A DNA stretch of 64,000 nt from Roseococcus suduntuyensis (GTDB lineage: Bacteria; Pseudomonadota; Alphaproteobacteria; Acetobacterales; Acetobacteraceae). Made by a program: the position numbers and the translations under genes. The stretch lies in contig NZ_JACIDJ010000001.1 in the NCBI RefSeq assembly GCF_014196305.1, positions 211,587 through 275,586 of the forward strand, given 5' to 3'. This document shows positions 16,908 to 26,815 of this stretch, piece by piece. A model generated the notes under the pieces. That model was given only the letters and a program-made list of their open reading frames with translations. It did not search any database and was not told the origin of the DNA. Every line of letters starts with the position of its first letter. Within the stretch, counting starts at the first letter, position 1.

Positions 16908-17630
16908 ATGCCCGATTTCCAACCGCCCGGGTTCATCCCGCCGGCCGACCCCGAATCCACCCCGCCCGTCGGGCCGCGCGTGGACGCCACCCCCCGCACC
17001 CTGCCCGCGCGCATCCCGCACAAGGGGCGCAGCGTGGACCTGGAGCCGCTGCATGTCCGCCACGCCGCGGACCTCTGGCGCGCGGCGCAAAGCGACCAGG
17101 AGGGCGCCTCCTGGGCCTATATGGGCTATGGCCCCTTCGCCGACGAAGCCGCCATGCGCGCCTTCGTGGGGAACTTCGCCACCACCCATGACCCCATGGC
17201 CTTCGCGGTGCGCCCCCACCGCAGCGGCACGGTGGATGGCTGGCTGACCCTGATGGAGATCCATCCGGCCCACGCGCATATCGAGATCGGCCATATCTGG
17301 TTCAGCCCTCGCATGCAGCGGACACGCGCCGCCACCGAGGCGGTGTTCCTGCTGATGCGCCACGCGATGGACGACCTCGGCTACCGGCGCCTCACCTGGA
17401 AGTGCAACGCGCTGAACGCGCCCTCCCGCGCCGCCGCCGCGCGCTATGGCTTCACCTATGAGGGCACGCTGCGCGCCGTGATGGTGACCAAGGGGCGGCG
17501 GCGCGACACCGCCTGGTTCTCCATCCTGGACGAGGAATGGCCCGCCCAGCGCGCCGCCATCGAGGCCTGGCTGGACGATTCCAACTGGGACGCGCAGGGA
17601 CGGCCGAAGCGGAGCCTGCGGGGGGCATAA
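16908..17630 (+). CDS. GNAT family N-acetyltransferase (RimJ/RimL-like)
   Basis: The 240-residue protein has a Pro-rich N-terminal tail of about 40 residues, then an acetyltransferase domain starting near RIPHKGRSVDLEPL. It includes IEIGHIWFSPRMQRTRAATE and ALNAPSRAAAARYGFTYEG, the acetyl-CoA-binding and C-terminal GNAT motifs. Relatives acetylate N-terminal amines of proteins or small molecules, and the substrate is unknown. ATG at 16908 is chosen because coding-like sequence begins after the repeat array. It is divergent from fpr. Confidence 0.85.
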   Translation: MPDFQPPGFIPPADPESTPPVGPRVDATPRTLPARIPHKGRSVDLEPLHVRHAADLWRAAQSDQEGASWAYMGYGPFADEAAMRAFVGNFATTHDPMAFAVRPHRSGTVDGWLTLMEIHPAHAHIEIGHIWFSPRMQRTRAATEAVFLLMRHAMDDLGYRRLTWKCNALNAPSRAAAARYGFTYEGTLRAVMVTKGRRRDTAWFSILDEEWPAQRAAIEAWLDDSNWDAQGRPKRSLRGA

Positions 17631-17723
17631 CCCCCTCCACCGACGCGATAATTCCACGCAAGCGTCACGCAGCCGCAAAGCGGCGCTGCTACCCCCCGCG
17701 CCTCACGCCCGAGGGGAATCGCC

Positions 17724-19103
17724 ATGCGCCGCCTGTTGCTCGCCACCGTTTTCAGCCTTGCCGCCGCCCTGCCGGCTAGCGCCGACACCCGCTTCGAGGC
17801 GGTGCTGGCCGGCCACGCCGTCCTGCCCGCCGCCACCTTCGTGGCGCCGCCGGAAGACGCGCCGGAGTATTTCCGCATCTCCGGCCGCTTCACCGGCCCG
17901 GGCAATGTCCGCAACGAACGCCCGGGCAGCGTGCCCTCCGTCAGCCTGCCCGGCTACGGCGCCCGCCGCACCGGCCTCGCCTTGCCCTTCGAGGGGCAGC
18001 CGCTGCAGGGCTGGTCCGGCATCGTGACCCTGGGCGATGGCAGCTACCTCATCACCGGCGACAATGGCTTCGGCAACCGCCGCAACTCGCCCGACGCCAT
18101 GCTGATGGTCTTCCGCGTCCGCCCCGACTGGACGAGCGGCGCGGTGGCGGTGGAGCGGACCATCTTCCTCTCCGACCCCAACCGCGTGGCGCCCTTCCCC
18201 ATCCAGGCCGAGACCACCACCACGCGCTACCTGACCGGCGCCGATTTCGACATCGAGAGCATCCAGCCCCTGCCCGACGGCACGATGATGATCGGTGACG
18301 AGTTCGGCCCCTATCTGCTGCATGTGGATGCCGAGGGCCGCCTGCTTCGCGTGATCGAGACGGTGCTGGACGGCGAGACCCTGCGCGCGCCCGACAACCA
18401 GGCGCTGTCCATCCCCGCCAACCCCACGGCCGGCGTGCCGCACCGCGTCCGCCGCTCTGGCGGGTTCGAGGGCATGGCGCGCACGCCTGATGGCCGCACC
18501 CTCTGGGCGCTGCTGGAGCAGCCCCTCTTCGCCGCCGGCACCAACCAGCCCGAGGGCCAGTTCCTCCGCGTGCTGCAATTCGACGTGACGCGCATGGAAT
18601 GGACCGGCCGCAACCTGCGCTACCGGCTGGAGCCGGGTGCCACCGCCATCGGCGACTTCAACATGATTGACGACCGCCGCGCCCTGGTGATCGAGCGCGA
18701 CAACGGCGAGGGCGACCCCGGCCGCGCCTGCGCCCAGGGCGTCGAGAGCACGCATGAAGCGCCCTGCTTCGCCCGCCCGGCGCAGTTCAAGCGCATCTAT
18801 GTGGTGGATCTGGGCGCCGTGGACGCGGAAGGCTTCGTCCGCAAGATCGGCCATGTGGACCTGATGGCCATCCGCGACCCCCAGAACCGCGCCCGCCAGC
18901 GCGGTGACCGGGCCGAGGGCGCGCCGGGCGACGTCTTCACCTTCCCCTTCTTCACCATCGAGAACGTGGCGGTGGTGGATGAGGATCACATCATCGTGGG
19001 CAACGACAACAACCTGCCCTTCAGCGCCGGTCGCCACCTCTCGCGCGCCGACGACAATGAACTGATCCTGCTGCGCGTGCCGGAACTGCTCCGGGCGCGC
19101 TGA
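17724..19103 (+). CDS. Secreted phytase-like esterase domain protein
   Basis: The 459-residue protein has a Sec signal peptide (MRRLLLATVFSLAAALPASA, cleaved near residue 20) and then a phytase-like beta-propeller domain. It contains GWSGIVTLGDGSYLITGDNGFG, DFDIESIQPLPDGTMMIGDEFGPYLLHVD and GFEGMARTPDGRTLWALLEQP, the pattern of the esterase-like activity of phytase family. Probably periplasmic. Actual phosphatase or esterase activity has been shown for few relatives, so function is uncertain. A strong hairpin follows the stop. Confidence 0.85.
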   Translation: MRRLLLATVFSLAAALPASADTRFEAVLAGHAVLPAATFVAPPEDAPEYFRISGRFTGPGNVRNERPGSVPSVSLPGYGARRTGLALPFEGQPLQGWSGIVTLGDGSYLITGDNGFGNRRNSPDAMLMVFRVRPDWTSGAVAVERTIFLSDPNRVAPFPIQAETTTTRYLTGADFDIESIQPLPDGTMMIGDEFGPYLLHVDAEGRLLRVIETVLDGETLRAPDNQALSIPANPTAGVPHRVRRSGGFEGMARTPDGRTLWALLEQPLFAAGTNQPEGQFLRVLQFDVTRMEWTGRNLRYRLEPGATAIGDFNMIDDRRALVIERDNGEGDPGRACAQGVESTHEAPCFARPAQFKRIYVVDLGAVDAEGFVRKIGHVDLMAIRDPQNRARQRGDRAEGAPGDVFTFPFFTIENVAVVDEDHIIVGNDNNLPFSAGRHLSRADDNELILLRVPELLRAR

Positions 19104-19117
19104 CGAGGAGGGCATGC

Positions 19118-19151
19118 TGCCTCCCCGCCGGGCATCCCGGCGCGGGAGGCA
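19118..19151 (+). terminator. Hairpin terminator after the phytase-like gene
   Basis: TGCCTCCC at 19118-19125 pairs with GGGAGGCA at 19144-19151, and GCCGGG pairs with CCCGGC inside around a CAT loop, with a small internal loop. It lies 15 bases after the stop. No T tract follows, as is common in GC-rich genomes. Confidence 0.6.
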
Positions 19152-19232
19152 CGGCCTGGCGAGCGAAGGGCCCCGGTTTCCAGCCCTGGCGGTAGGCTTT
19201 ACAGTCGGGAAAGCCTGCGAAAGCCAAACGCC

Positions 19233-20426
19233 ATGACCGCGCCAGACCCCGTCCACGCCTTCATCCCAGGCGAGCCCGCCACGGCCGCCCCCACCGGGTC
19301 AGGCGTCCTGGATGGGCTGAGCTTCGCCATCAAGGACCTCTTCGACCTGAAGGGGCACCCCACCACCTATGGCAACCCGGACTGGGCGCGCACCCAGCCC
19401 GTCGCCGCCGCGACCGCCCCCGTGGTGCTGGCCCTGCTGGAAGCCGGGGCCGCGCTGCTGGGCAAGACCAAGACCGTCGAACTCGCCTATGGGCTGACGG
19501 GCGAGAATGTCTGGCACGGCACCCCCCTCAACCCCAACGCGCCGGACCGTTTCCCGGGCGGTTCCTCCTGCGGCTCGGCGGCCGCGGTGGCGGCGGGGCT
19601 GGTGGATTTCGCGCTGGGCACCGACACGGGCGGCAGCGTGCGCATCCCGGCCAGCTATTGCGGCGTCTTCGGCCTGCGCCCCTCCTGGGGGGCGGTGGCG
19701 CTGACGGGGGCGGCGGGGCTTGGCCCCTCCTTCGACACCTGCGGCTGGTTCGCGCGCGACGCCGCCATCATGGAGAAGGTGGGCGATGTGCTGCTGCCGG
19801 CCGACAGCGCGGGCGGCGCGCTCGGCCCCGTGCTGAAGGTGGAGGAGGCCTGGATCAACGCCGACCCCGCCACCGCCGCCGCCATGGCCCCCGCCATGTC
19901 CGCGCTGGAGCGCGTGGCCGGAACCGCCCTGAACATCCGCCTTGCCCCCGAAGGGCTGCCGGTGGTGGCCGAGCATTTCCGCTGCATGCAGGCGCAGGAG
20001 GCCTGGGCGACGCTCGGCGCCTGGATCGCCGCCAACAGCCCGAAATTCGGCCCCGGCGTGGGCGAGCGCTTCGCCGCCGCCCGCGACATGGACCCGGCCA
20101 AGGCGGCCGCCGCCCGCGCCTTCCGCCGCGGCTTCAAGCGCCGCATGGGCGCCCTGCTGGGGGGCGGCGCCGTGCTGGCCTACCCCACCAGCCCCCTGCC
20201 CGCGCCAAAGCTGACCGCCGGCCAGCCCGAGCAGAACATGGTGCGCGAAATCACGATGCGCGTCACCGCGATCGCCGGCCTCGCCTCGCTGTGCGAGGTG
20301 TCGCTGCCCGCGGGCCAGGTGGAGGGAGCGCCGGTCGGCCTCTCGCTCGTCGCGGCTCCCGGGCGGGACCGTGCGCTGCTGGCGCTGGCCGCCCGCGTTT
20401 CCGCCATGATGGGAGAGGCCGCATGA
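19233..20426 (+). CDS. Amidase signature family protein
   Basis: The 397-residue amidase has the Ser-cisSer-Lys triad: Lys34 in FAIKDLFD, the cis-Ser in FPGGSSCGSAAAVAAG (about residues 111-112) and nucleophile Ser135 in GTDTGGSVRIPA. It hydrolyses amide bonds, and the substrate range cannot be told from sequence. It is shorter than GatA and has no gatC or gatB neighbour, so it is not the tRNA amidotransferase. Its last codon overlaps the next start (ATGA), coupling it to the acetyltransferase. Confidence 0.9.
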   Translation: MTAPDPVHAFIPGEPATAAPTGSGVLDGLSFAIKDLFDLKGHPTTYGNPDWARTQPVAAATAPVVLALLEAGAALLGKTKTVELAYGLTGENVWHGTPLNPNAPDRFPGGSSCGSAAAVAAGLVDFALGTDTGGSVRIPASYCGVFGLRPSWGAVALTGAAGLGPSFDTCGWFARDAAIMEKVGDVLLPADSAGGALGPVLKVEEAWINADPATAAAMAPAMSALERVAGTALNIRLAPEGLPVVAEHFRCMQAQEAWATLGAWIAANSPKFGPGVGERFAAARDMDPAKAAAARAFRRGFKRRMGALLGGGAVLAYPTSPLPAPKLTAGQPEQNMVREITMRVTAIAGLASLCEVSLPAGQVEGAPVGLSLVAAPGRDRALLALAARVSAMMGEAA

Positions 20427-20941
20427 ACCTGCGCGACGCAACACCGGCCGACCTGCCCGGCATCACCGCCATCTACGCCCACCATGTCCGCACCGGCACC
20501 GGCACCTTCGAGGAGACCCCCCCCAGCGAGGCCGAGATGGCCCAGCGCCTGGAGAAGGTGCAGAAGGGCGGCTGCGCTTGGCTGGTGGCCGAGCAGGATG
20601 GCAGCGTGGTGGGCTATGGCTATTTCGCCCCTTTCCGCGACCGCAGCGCCTATCGCTTCACCGCCGAGGACAGCATCTATGTCCGCGACGACCAGCGCGG
20701 CATGGGCGTGGGCAAGGCGCTGGTCCAGGCCCTGCTGGCCCGCGCCGAGGCGCTGGGCTTCCGCCAGATGATCGCGGTCATCGGCGACAGCGAGAATGTG
20801 GGCTCCATCGGCCTGCACGCGGCCCTGGGCTTCCGCCAGGTGGGGCTGATGCGCGCGGTGGGGCTGAAGTTCGGCCAATGGGTGGACGTGGTCACCATGC
20901 AGCGCGCCCTGGGCGAGGGCGACCGCAGCCTTCCCGACTGA
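20423..20941 (+). CDS. GNAT acetyltransferase, phosphinothricin/methionine sulfoximine type
   Basis: The 172-residue protein has RDATPADLPGITAIYAHHV at the N terminus, GTFEETPPSEAEM, SIYVRDDQRGMGVGKALV (acetyl-CoA loop) and FGQWVDVVTMQRAL. This is the Pat/Bar/MddA family, which acetylates phosphinothricin-like compounds or, in housekeeping versions, methionine sulfone and sulfoximine. It is translationally coupled to the amidase. Calling it a herbicide resistance gene would be over-reading, since such genes are widespread in soil and water bacteria. Confidence 0.88.
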   Translation: MNLRDATPADLPGITAIYAHHVRTGTGTFEETPPSEAEMAQRLEKVQKGGCAWLVAEQDGSVVGYGYFAPFRDRSAYRFTAEDSIYVRDDQRGMGVGKALVQALLARAEALGFRQMIAVIGDSENVGSIGLHAALGFRQVGLMRAVGLKFGQWVDVVTMQRALGEGDRSLPD

Positions 20942-21034
20942 CCGCGCCGGTTCCGCGTGGAGGCGGGGCGGCCCCGCGCCATTCAGGGTTCCGCCCCCCG
21001 CGCCGGAAAGGCTAGACCTTCCCCGCCCGCCAAT

Positions 21035-21930
<896 letters not shown>

Positions 21931-21934
<4 letters not shown>

Positions 21935-22851
21935 CCTGGCGGCGGCCCCCCGCCCCGGCGCCGACCGGCTGGGGCCTGCCCGCCAGCCTGGCCGCGCATG
22001 GGCTGGCGCTGGCGGTGCTGGGCTGGATGCTGGTGCCCACGCCCCGGCCCGAGCCTGCAGCGCCTTCGGGCATGGAGGTGGTCTGGGCCGAGGCCGCGCC
22101 GGGCGAGGCGGGGGATGGCGGGCCGGAGCCGCCCATGCCGGCGCCGCCGGCCATCGTGGCGCCGCCGCCGATGCCCGGCCCGCTGGCACAGCTGCCGCCT
22201 TTGCCCTCGGCCGTGCCGCCGCCACCTGCGCCCATGGCCATGGCGGCGCTGCCGGCCCCGCCGCCGCCTGTGGCCGAAACCCCGGTCACGGCCGCCCCGC
22301 CGCCGCCCGCCGATTCCCCGGCCGAGATCGCGGCGCCAGCCCCACCGCCTCCCCCGCCGGCCGCCCTGGCCGAGGCGCCGCCCCCCCAGACCGAGCCCGA
22401 GCCCGAACCCGCGCCAACCCCTGTCGCCCAGGCACCGGCCCCGCGCCCTGCCCCGCGGCCAGTGCCGCGCCGCGCCGCCGCGCCGAGTGCCGCGCCCCCC
22501 ACGCCCACGCAGGTCAGCGGCCCCGCCACCGGCGCGCCCGCCGCCACCTCGCTGGGCGCGCCCGCCGGGCCCAGCGCCCCGCCCCGCCCCGATGCCGGCT
22601 TCCGCAATGCCGGCCCCGCCTATCCGGAGATGGCCCGCCAGCGCGGCCAGCAGGGCGCCGTGGTGCTGGACCTGCGGGTGGATGCCGAGGGCCGCGTGGT
22701 GGGGGCCGAGGTGGCGCAAAGCTCCGGCCATCCCATGTTGGACGCGGCGGCGCGGCGCGCGGTGCTGAACTGGCGCTTCCGCCCGGCCCTCGACGGCGGG
22801 CGGCCGGTGGAGGCCCATCTCCGCAGCACGGTGCGGTTCCGACTGGATTAG
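21931..22851 (+). CDS. tonB: TonB family energy transducer
   Basis: The 306-residue protein has one N-terminal membrane span (about residues 15-36), a long Pro/Ala-rich periplasmic spacer to about residue 215, and a TonB C-terminal domain with PAYPEMARQRGQQGAVVLDL ending RSTVRFRLD. It transmits the proton motive force from ExbBD to outer-membrane receptors such as the B12-type receptor encoded about 2 kb away. No exbB or exbD is in the window. GTG start within the CDF stop (GTGA). Confidence 0.88.
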
Positions 22852-22899
22852 AGCGGGATGCGTTGAGGTGGCATCACCGAAAGCGTTGAATCCCGCTCT
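22850..22899. repeat. Stem-loop 1 between tonB and cobO
   Basis: AGAGCGGGAT at 22850-22859 pairs with ATCCCGCTCT at 22890-22899, with an inner GGTG/CACC hairpin. It starts inside the tonB stop codon. A competing helix is possible: CGTTGAG at 22861-22867 with CTCAACG at 22898-22904. It resembles dispersed palindromic elements of alphaproteobacteria and could end the tonB transcript. Confidence 0.65.
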
Positions 22900-22911
22900 C
22901 AACGAAGGCTG

Positions 22912-22939
22912 GAGCATGCTGCGTGAACGCAGCATGCTC
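22912..22939. repeat. Stem-loop 2 before cobO
   Basis: GAGCATGCTGCG at 22912-22923 pairs perfectly with CGCAGCATGCTC at 22928-22939 around a TGAA loop. It ends one base before the AGGGGTGG ribosome site of the next gene, so it could mask or expose that site. Confidence 0.7.
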
Positions 22940-22953
22940 TAGGGGTGGTTCGA

Positions 22954-23505
22954 ATGGTGCGGCTGGACGTGATCACGACCCGGGGCGGCGATGGGGGCGA
23001 GACCTCGCTCGGCGATGGCAGCCGGGTGCGGAAGGACGCGCTGCGCGTCGAGACCTATGGCACGGTGGATGAGGTGAACGCGGTGCTGGGCCTGCTGCGC
23101 CTGCATCTGGACCCCGAGGCCGATGCGATGGTGGCGCGCATCCAGAACGACCTGTTCGACCTGGGCGCCGATCTCTGCGTGCCGGGCGCCGCGGGTGGGC
23201 GGCTGCGCGTGACCGCCGCGCAATGCCTGCGCCTCGAACAGGAGGTGGCGGCAATGAACGCCCATATTCCGCCGCTGCGAAGCTTCGTGCTGCCCGGCGG
23301 CAGCGCGGCCGCCGCCCATGCCCACCTGGCCCGCACCGTGGCCCGCCGGGCGGAGCGGCTGGTGGTGGCGCTGGCCGCCGTGGAGGAAGTGAACGCCGAG
23401 GCGGTGCGCTACCTCAATCGCCTCTCGGACCACCTTTTCGTGCTGGCGCGGCGCTGCAACGACAATGGCGCGCGCGACGTGACCTGGGTGCCGGGGCGGG
23501 GATAA
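22954..23505 (+). CDS. cobO: ATP:cob(I)alamin adenosyltransferase, PduO type
   Basis: The 183-residue protein has the PduO N-terminal TTRGGDGGETSLGDGSRV, the GTVDEVNAVLGLLR helix, and the nucleotide/corrinoid region FVLPGGSAAAAHAHLARTVARRAER. It transfers adenosyl from ATP to cob(I)alamin, making coenzyme B12 for mutases and related enzymes. The ATG at 22954 follows AGGGGTGG by 5 bases; a GTG at 22945 is less likely. With tonB and the riboswitch-controlled receptor it makes a small B12 uptake and activation neighbourhood. Confidence 0.93.
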   Translation: MVRLDVITTRGGDGGETSLGDGSRVRKDALRVETYGTVDEVNAVLGLLRLHLDPEADAMVARIQNDLFDLGADLCVPGAAGGRLRVTAAQCLRLEQEVAAMNAHIPPLRSFVLPGGSAAAAHAHLARTVARRAERLVVALAAVEEVNAEAVRYLNRLSDHLFVLARRCNDNGARDVTWVPGRG

Positions 23506-23511
23506 CAGGTT

Positions 23512-24429
23512 TTACAGCAACCCCTCGCGGCGGAAGCTCAGCACCTCGCCATTGCCGATGATCAGGTGGTCATGCACCGCGATGGAGAGAATCTCGCCCG
23601 CGGCCTTCACCTCCCGCGTCATCTCGATGTCGGCGCGGGAGGGGGTGGGGTCGCCGCTCGGGTGGTTGTGGACCAGGATCAGGGCGGTGGCGTGCAGTTC
23701 CAGCGCACGCTTCACCACCTCGCGCGGATAGACGGGCGTGTGGTTCACCGTGCCGCGCGCCTGGGCCTCGTCCGCGATCAGGCGGTTCTTGCTGTCGAGG
23801 AACAGGATGCGGAACTGCTCCGTCTTCTCCCGCGCCATGACCAGCTTCAGGTAATCCATCAGCAGGTCCCATTTGTTCAGCACAGGCGCGTCCATCACCT
23901 CGGCCCGCGCCATCCGCAGGGCCGAGGCCTGCACCAGCTTCAGCGCCGCCACGCTGTGCGGGCCCAGGCCGCGCGCGTCCATCAGCGCCTGCTGCGGGGC
24001 GGCCAGCACCTGGGCGAAGCTGCCGAAACGGTTGATCAGCGCCTTGGCGAGCGGCTTGGTGTCGCCCTTGGGCATGGCGAGGAAGAGCAGCATCTCCAGC
24101 AACTCGTAATCGGCCAGGGCGTCGGGGCCGCGCGTCAGCAGCTTGTCCCGCATGCGGGCGCGGTGGCCGTGCGGGCCGGTGCTGGCGAAGGGGAGCACGG
24201 CCGCGTCGGACGGGGTGCCCTCGGGCTGGCGGGGCGCCTCGCGCGAGAGCGCGCCGCTCTCCCGCAGGGCCGGCCCATGGCGGCCGCCCGTGTCACGAAA
24301 GCCCCCCGCCTCGGCGCGGCCGCCGCGATAGACCGCATCCGGATAGCGCGGGCCGGCCGAGGCCCGTTCAGGTGCGCCGCGTGCCGCGGGCAGAACGCGC
24401 CGCACCAAGGCTTGCCACCACATCATCAT
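23512..24429 (-). CDS. radC: RadC family JAB/MPN domain protein
   Basis: The 305-residue protein has an unconserved N-terminal 85 residues, a helix-hairpin-helix region ([19 protein letters not shown]), and a C-terminal JAMM metalloprotease-like domain. The JAMM site is [14 protein letters not shown] (His254, His256, Ser264, Asp267). The name RadC is historical and a role in DNA repair is doubtful; biochemical function is unknown. It converges with cobO with 6 bases between the stops. An AT-rich palindrome lies upstream. Confidence 0.9.
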   Translation of the reverse strand: MMMWWQALVRRVLPAARGAPERASAGPRYPDAVYRGGRAEAGGFRDTGGRHGPALRESGALSREAPRQPEGTPSDAAVLPFASTGPHGHRARMRDKLLTRGPDALADYELLEMLLFLAMPKGDTKPLAKALINRFGSFAQVLAAPQQALMDARGLGPHSVAALKLVQASALRMARAEVMDAPVLNKWDLLMDYLKLVMAREKTEQFRILFLDSKNRLIADEAQARGTVNHTPVYPREVVKRALELHATALILVHNHPSGDPTPSRADIEMTREVKAAGEILSIAVHDHLIIGNGEVLSFRREGLL

Positions 24430-24497
24430 CGCCCTTCTGGCCGCAGGGGGCGTGACATACCATCCCAGGTTTCCCTTGAAAGTAATTTTTCATTCAC

Positions 24498-24517
24498 ATT
24501 TTACTTATTGGTAAAAT
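24498..24517. promoter_or_regulatory. AT-rich palindrome upstream of radC
   Basis: ATTTTAC at 24498-24504 and GTAAAAT at 24511-24517 are perfect inverted repeats with a 6-base TTATTG spacer. They sit inside about 45 bases of very AT-rich sequence (24477-24520) surrounded by GC-rich coding DNA. The location 70 bases before the radC start and 40 bases after the receptor gene suggests an operator or promoter for radC. Confidence 0.5.
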
Positions 24518-24556
24518 TTCGGCGGCGGGCAGATCCGCGCCCGCCGCCTCTCCGCC

Positions 24557-26500
24557 TCAGAAGCCGAAGCGCGTGCCCACCAACAGGCTGCGCCCGGGCG
24601 TCTGGAAGCCGTTCACCGGCTCCCATCGGGAATTGCCCAGGTTGCGGCCCTCCACGAAGGCGGTGATGCCCTCGCGCACCACATAGCTGGCGGTGATGTT
24701 GAACAGCGTGCCGGTCTTGTTCCGCCGCTCGGTGGTGAAGGAGGTGCCGTCGTCGCGGTAGCTCGCGAAAGGCCCCTCGGGCGAGCGGCCGGTGAATTGC
24801 AGCTGCGGCGCGATGACCAGCCCCGGCAGTGGCGTCAGGCGCGCGGTGGCGCTGATCACATGCTCCGGCCGGCGGGGCAGCGGGCGGCGGGTGCGGGCAT
24901 CGGTGGCGTCCGTGATGGTCCAGCCCAGCTCGGCCGAGAGCCAGGGCGCGGGCCGCACCGCCAGCGTCAGCTCCACGCCCTGAAGGTTCGCCCGGTCCAC
25001 ATTGGCGACGCTCGTTCCCTGGAAGATGATGAGGTCCCGCACACGCGACTGGAACCAGGTGGCGCCCAGCGTGGCGAAATCGGGCCGGCCGAAGAGCGGC
25101 AGGTCCAGCTCGCCGCCCAGCTCATAGCCCAGGCTGCGCTCGGGCCGCAGGTTCGGGTTGCCGCGGAAGGCGGTGCCGATGGTGCCGAAGCGCTGGAACA
25201 GCGAGGGCGCGTTGAAGCCGCTGCCGCCCGAGGCGCGCAGCCGCGCCCCCAGCTCCGGCACGTGATAGACCACGCCGGCGCGCCAGGTGGTGGCGCCGGT
25301 GAAGCTGCCCACCGCGTCGTGGCGCAGCCCGGCCGTCACGTCCATCCGGTTCCACAGCCGGTATTGCAGGGCGATGTGGCCGGCCGTGCTGTCCTGCGCG
25401 GCGTTCACGCGCGTCTGGAAGGGGGTGTTGCCGGCCAGGCTGAACACCTCCTCGCGCGCATGGGTCACGCCGAAATTCAGCGCGCCATCGGTGGCGAAGC
25501 CCAGCCCCGGCAGGCGCAGCGTGTTGCCCCAGTCGAAGCCCAGCCGCTCGCCCCGGTAATGGTCGCGGGTGGAGGCGGTGCTGCGCGCGTCGGGCAGGTT
25601 CACATAGGCGCGGCGGTCCTGGGTGAAGGCCACGCGGAAGCCCGTGGTCCAGAGCCCGTCCAGCAGCCGCGTCTCGGCGCGGAGCTGGCCCATGAGGCGC
25701 CGGTCATCGCCCGTGGAGTTCGGGTCGTCGCGCGGCACGCTGTCCAGGTCGAAGCGGTTCTGGCGGTAGCGCAGCGTGCCCTCGACGCGGGTGCCCTCCA
25801 TGGGCGTCCAGCCCAGGCGCAGCGCCAGCGCGCCCGCCTGCAGCCCGTCGCGCTCGTTCAGCGTGTTGCGGAAGCGGCGGGCGGTGGCGTTGAAGCCATC
25901 GGTGCGGAGGCCATTGGCGCTGGCCAGGTAGTCGAAGGCGCCGATCGTGCCGGTGGCGCCCAGCCCCCCGCGCACCGTGCCCTGGGTGCCGCCCGCCAGC
26001 TCGCCATAGGGCGCGAAGGGACGGCTGGCGGCGCGGCGGGTGACGAGGTTCACCACGCCGCCCACCGCCGCGCTGCCGTAGAGCGAGGAGGCCGGGCCGC
26101 GCAGCACCTCGATGCGCTCCACGTCGAAGAGCAGGTCATTGCCGAAGTTGAAGGCGCCATTGGCTTCGGAGGGGTCGTTCAGCGGCACCCCGTCCAGCAG
26201 CACCAGCACGGAGCGGCTGGAATTGCCGCGCAGGAAGACGCTGGCCTGCTGGCCCGGCCCGCCAGACGGCGCGAGGCGCAGCCCCGGCACGGCGGAGAGC
26301 GCCTCGGCGAGCGTGGCGTGGCCGCGCTCCTCGATCTGCTGGCGGGTGATGATGGTGATGGAGGCCGGCACGCGCTCCAGCGCCGTGGGCACGCGGGTGG
26401 CGGTGACGATGGTCTCGGGCAGGGCCGTGGCCGCCTCCTGGGCAAGCACGGGCAAGGCCGCGGCCAGCAAGGCGGCGGTGGACAGCAACAGATGGCGCAT
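24557..26500 (-). CDS. btuB: TonB-dependent outer membrane receptor, vitamin B12 type
   Basis: The 647-residue protein has a signal peptide (MRHLLLSTAALLAAALPVLA), a TonB box-like ETIVTATRV, and a plug domain with SVFLRGNSSRSVLVLLDGVPLND. A beta-barrel follows, ending RSLLVGTRFGF with a terminal aromatic. It imports cobalamin across the outer membrane using TonB. Substrate is supported by the cobalamin riboswitch immediately upstream rather than by protein sequence alone. The ATG at 26500 begins the signal peptide; in-frame codons upstream run into the riboswitch and are not coding. Confidence 0.92.
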   Translation of the reverse strand: MRHLLLSTAALLAAALPVLAQEAATALPETIVTATRVPTALERVPASITIITRQQIEERGHATLAEALSAVPGLRLAPSGGPGQQASVFLRGNSSRSVLVLLDGVPLNDPSEANGAFNFGNDLLFDVERIEVLRGPASSLYGSAAVGGVVNLVTRRAASRPFAPYGELAGGTQGTVRGGLGATGTIGAFDYLASANGLRTDGFNATARRFRNTLNERDGLQAGALALRLGWTPMEGTRVEGTLRYRQNRFDLDSVPRDDPNSTGDDRRLMGQLRAETRLLDGLWTTGFRVAFTQDRRAYVNLPDARSTASTRDHYRGERLGFDWGNTLRLPGLGFATDGALNFGVTHAREEVFSLAGNTPFQTRVNAAQDSTAGHIALQYRLWNRMDVTAGLRHDAVGSFTGATTWRAGVVYHVPELGARLRASGGSGFNAPSLFQRFGTIGTAFRGNPNLRPERSLGYELGGELDLPLFGRPDFATLGATWFQSRVRDLIIFQGTSVANVDRANLQGVELTLAVRPAPWLSAELGWTITDATDARTRRPLPRRPEHVISATARLTPLPGLVIAPQLQFTGRSPEGPFASYRDDGTSFTTERRNKTGTLFNITASYVVREGITAFVEGRNLGNSRWEPVNGFQTPGRSLLVGTRFGF

Positions 26501-26577
26501 GGGGTTCCCCCGGGTTGCGCGTGACGACATGCCGCGCGGGGGCATCCCCGCACGACGGCTGACGTCGAGCCCGCATC

Positions 26578-26592
26578 CGGAACACGGTTCCG
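26578..26592 (-). promoter_or_regulatory. Small hairpin between riboswitch and btuB
   Basis: CGGAAC and GTTCCG pair around an ACG loop, 78 bases upstream of the btuB start and 44 bases after the aptamer. It may belong to the expression platform. A second palindrome, GGCACCGGTGC, lies next to it at about 26594-26604. Confidence 0.35.
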
Positions 26593-26635
26593 TGGCACCG
26601 GTGCACCCCGCCCGGCACGCGCGAGAACAACTCTG

Positions 26636-26815
26636 CGACGGCCGGTCTCCTGGCTCGCGGGTCACGGCCTGGGTCCGCCTTCTCACCCCGGGATGGGGGC
26701 AATGGCGATATGGACCCAGGCTCGCCGCCTACAGTTGCGGGGGCAGCCGCGGATTGGCGGGGGCTGGCCCCGCGTCGCGCGTTCCCGTTTCACCCCTCAT
26801 CGGGGCACCGTCGCA
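26636..26815 (-). promoter_or_regulatory. Cobalamin riboswitch
   Basis: Read on the minus strand, this leader has the conserved elements in order. First comes GGTGCC with GGGTGAAACGGGAA (26782-26809), then CCGCAACTGTAGGCGGCGAG (complement of 26721-26740), and finally GCCAGGAGACCGGCC (complement of 26640-26654). These are the hallmark blocks of the adenosylcobalamin aptamer. It lies 136 bases before btuB, so high B12 should lower receptor synthesis. The aapJ promoter lies on the other side. Confidence 0.93.

Noticed and set aside
15846..17678. A 610-codon minus-strand frame extending fpr upstream
   Set aside because: The extension crosses the tandem repeat and is antisense to the GNAT gene; the recognised enzyme begins at 16655.
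20423..20941. Acquired phosphinothricin resistance gene
   Set aside because: Composition matches its surroundings, it is coupled to an amidase, and this family is widespread as methionine sulfone/sulfoximine acetyltransferases.
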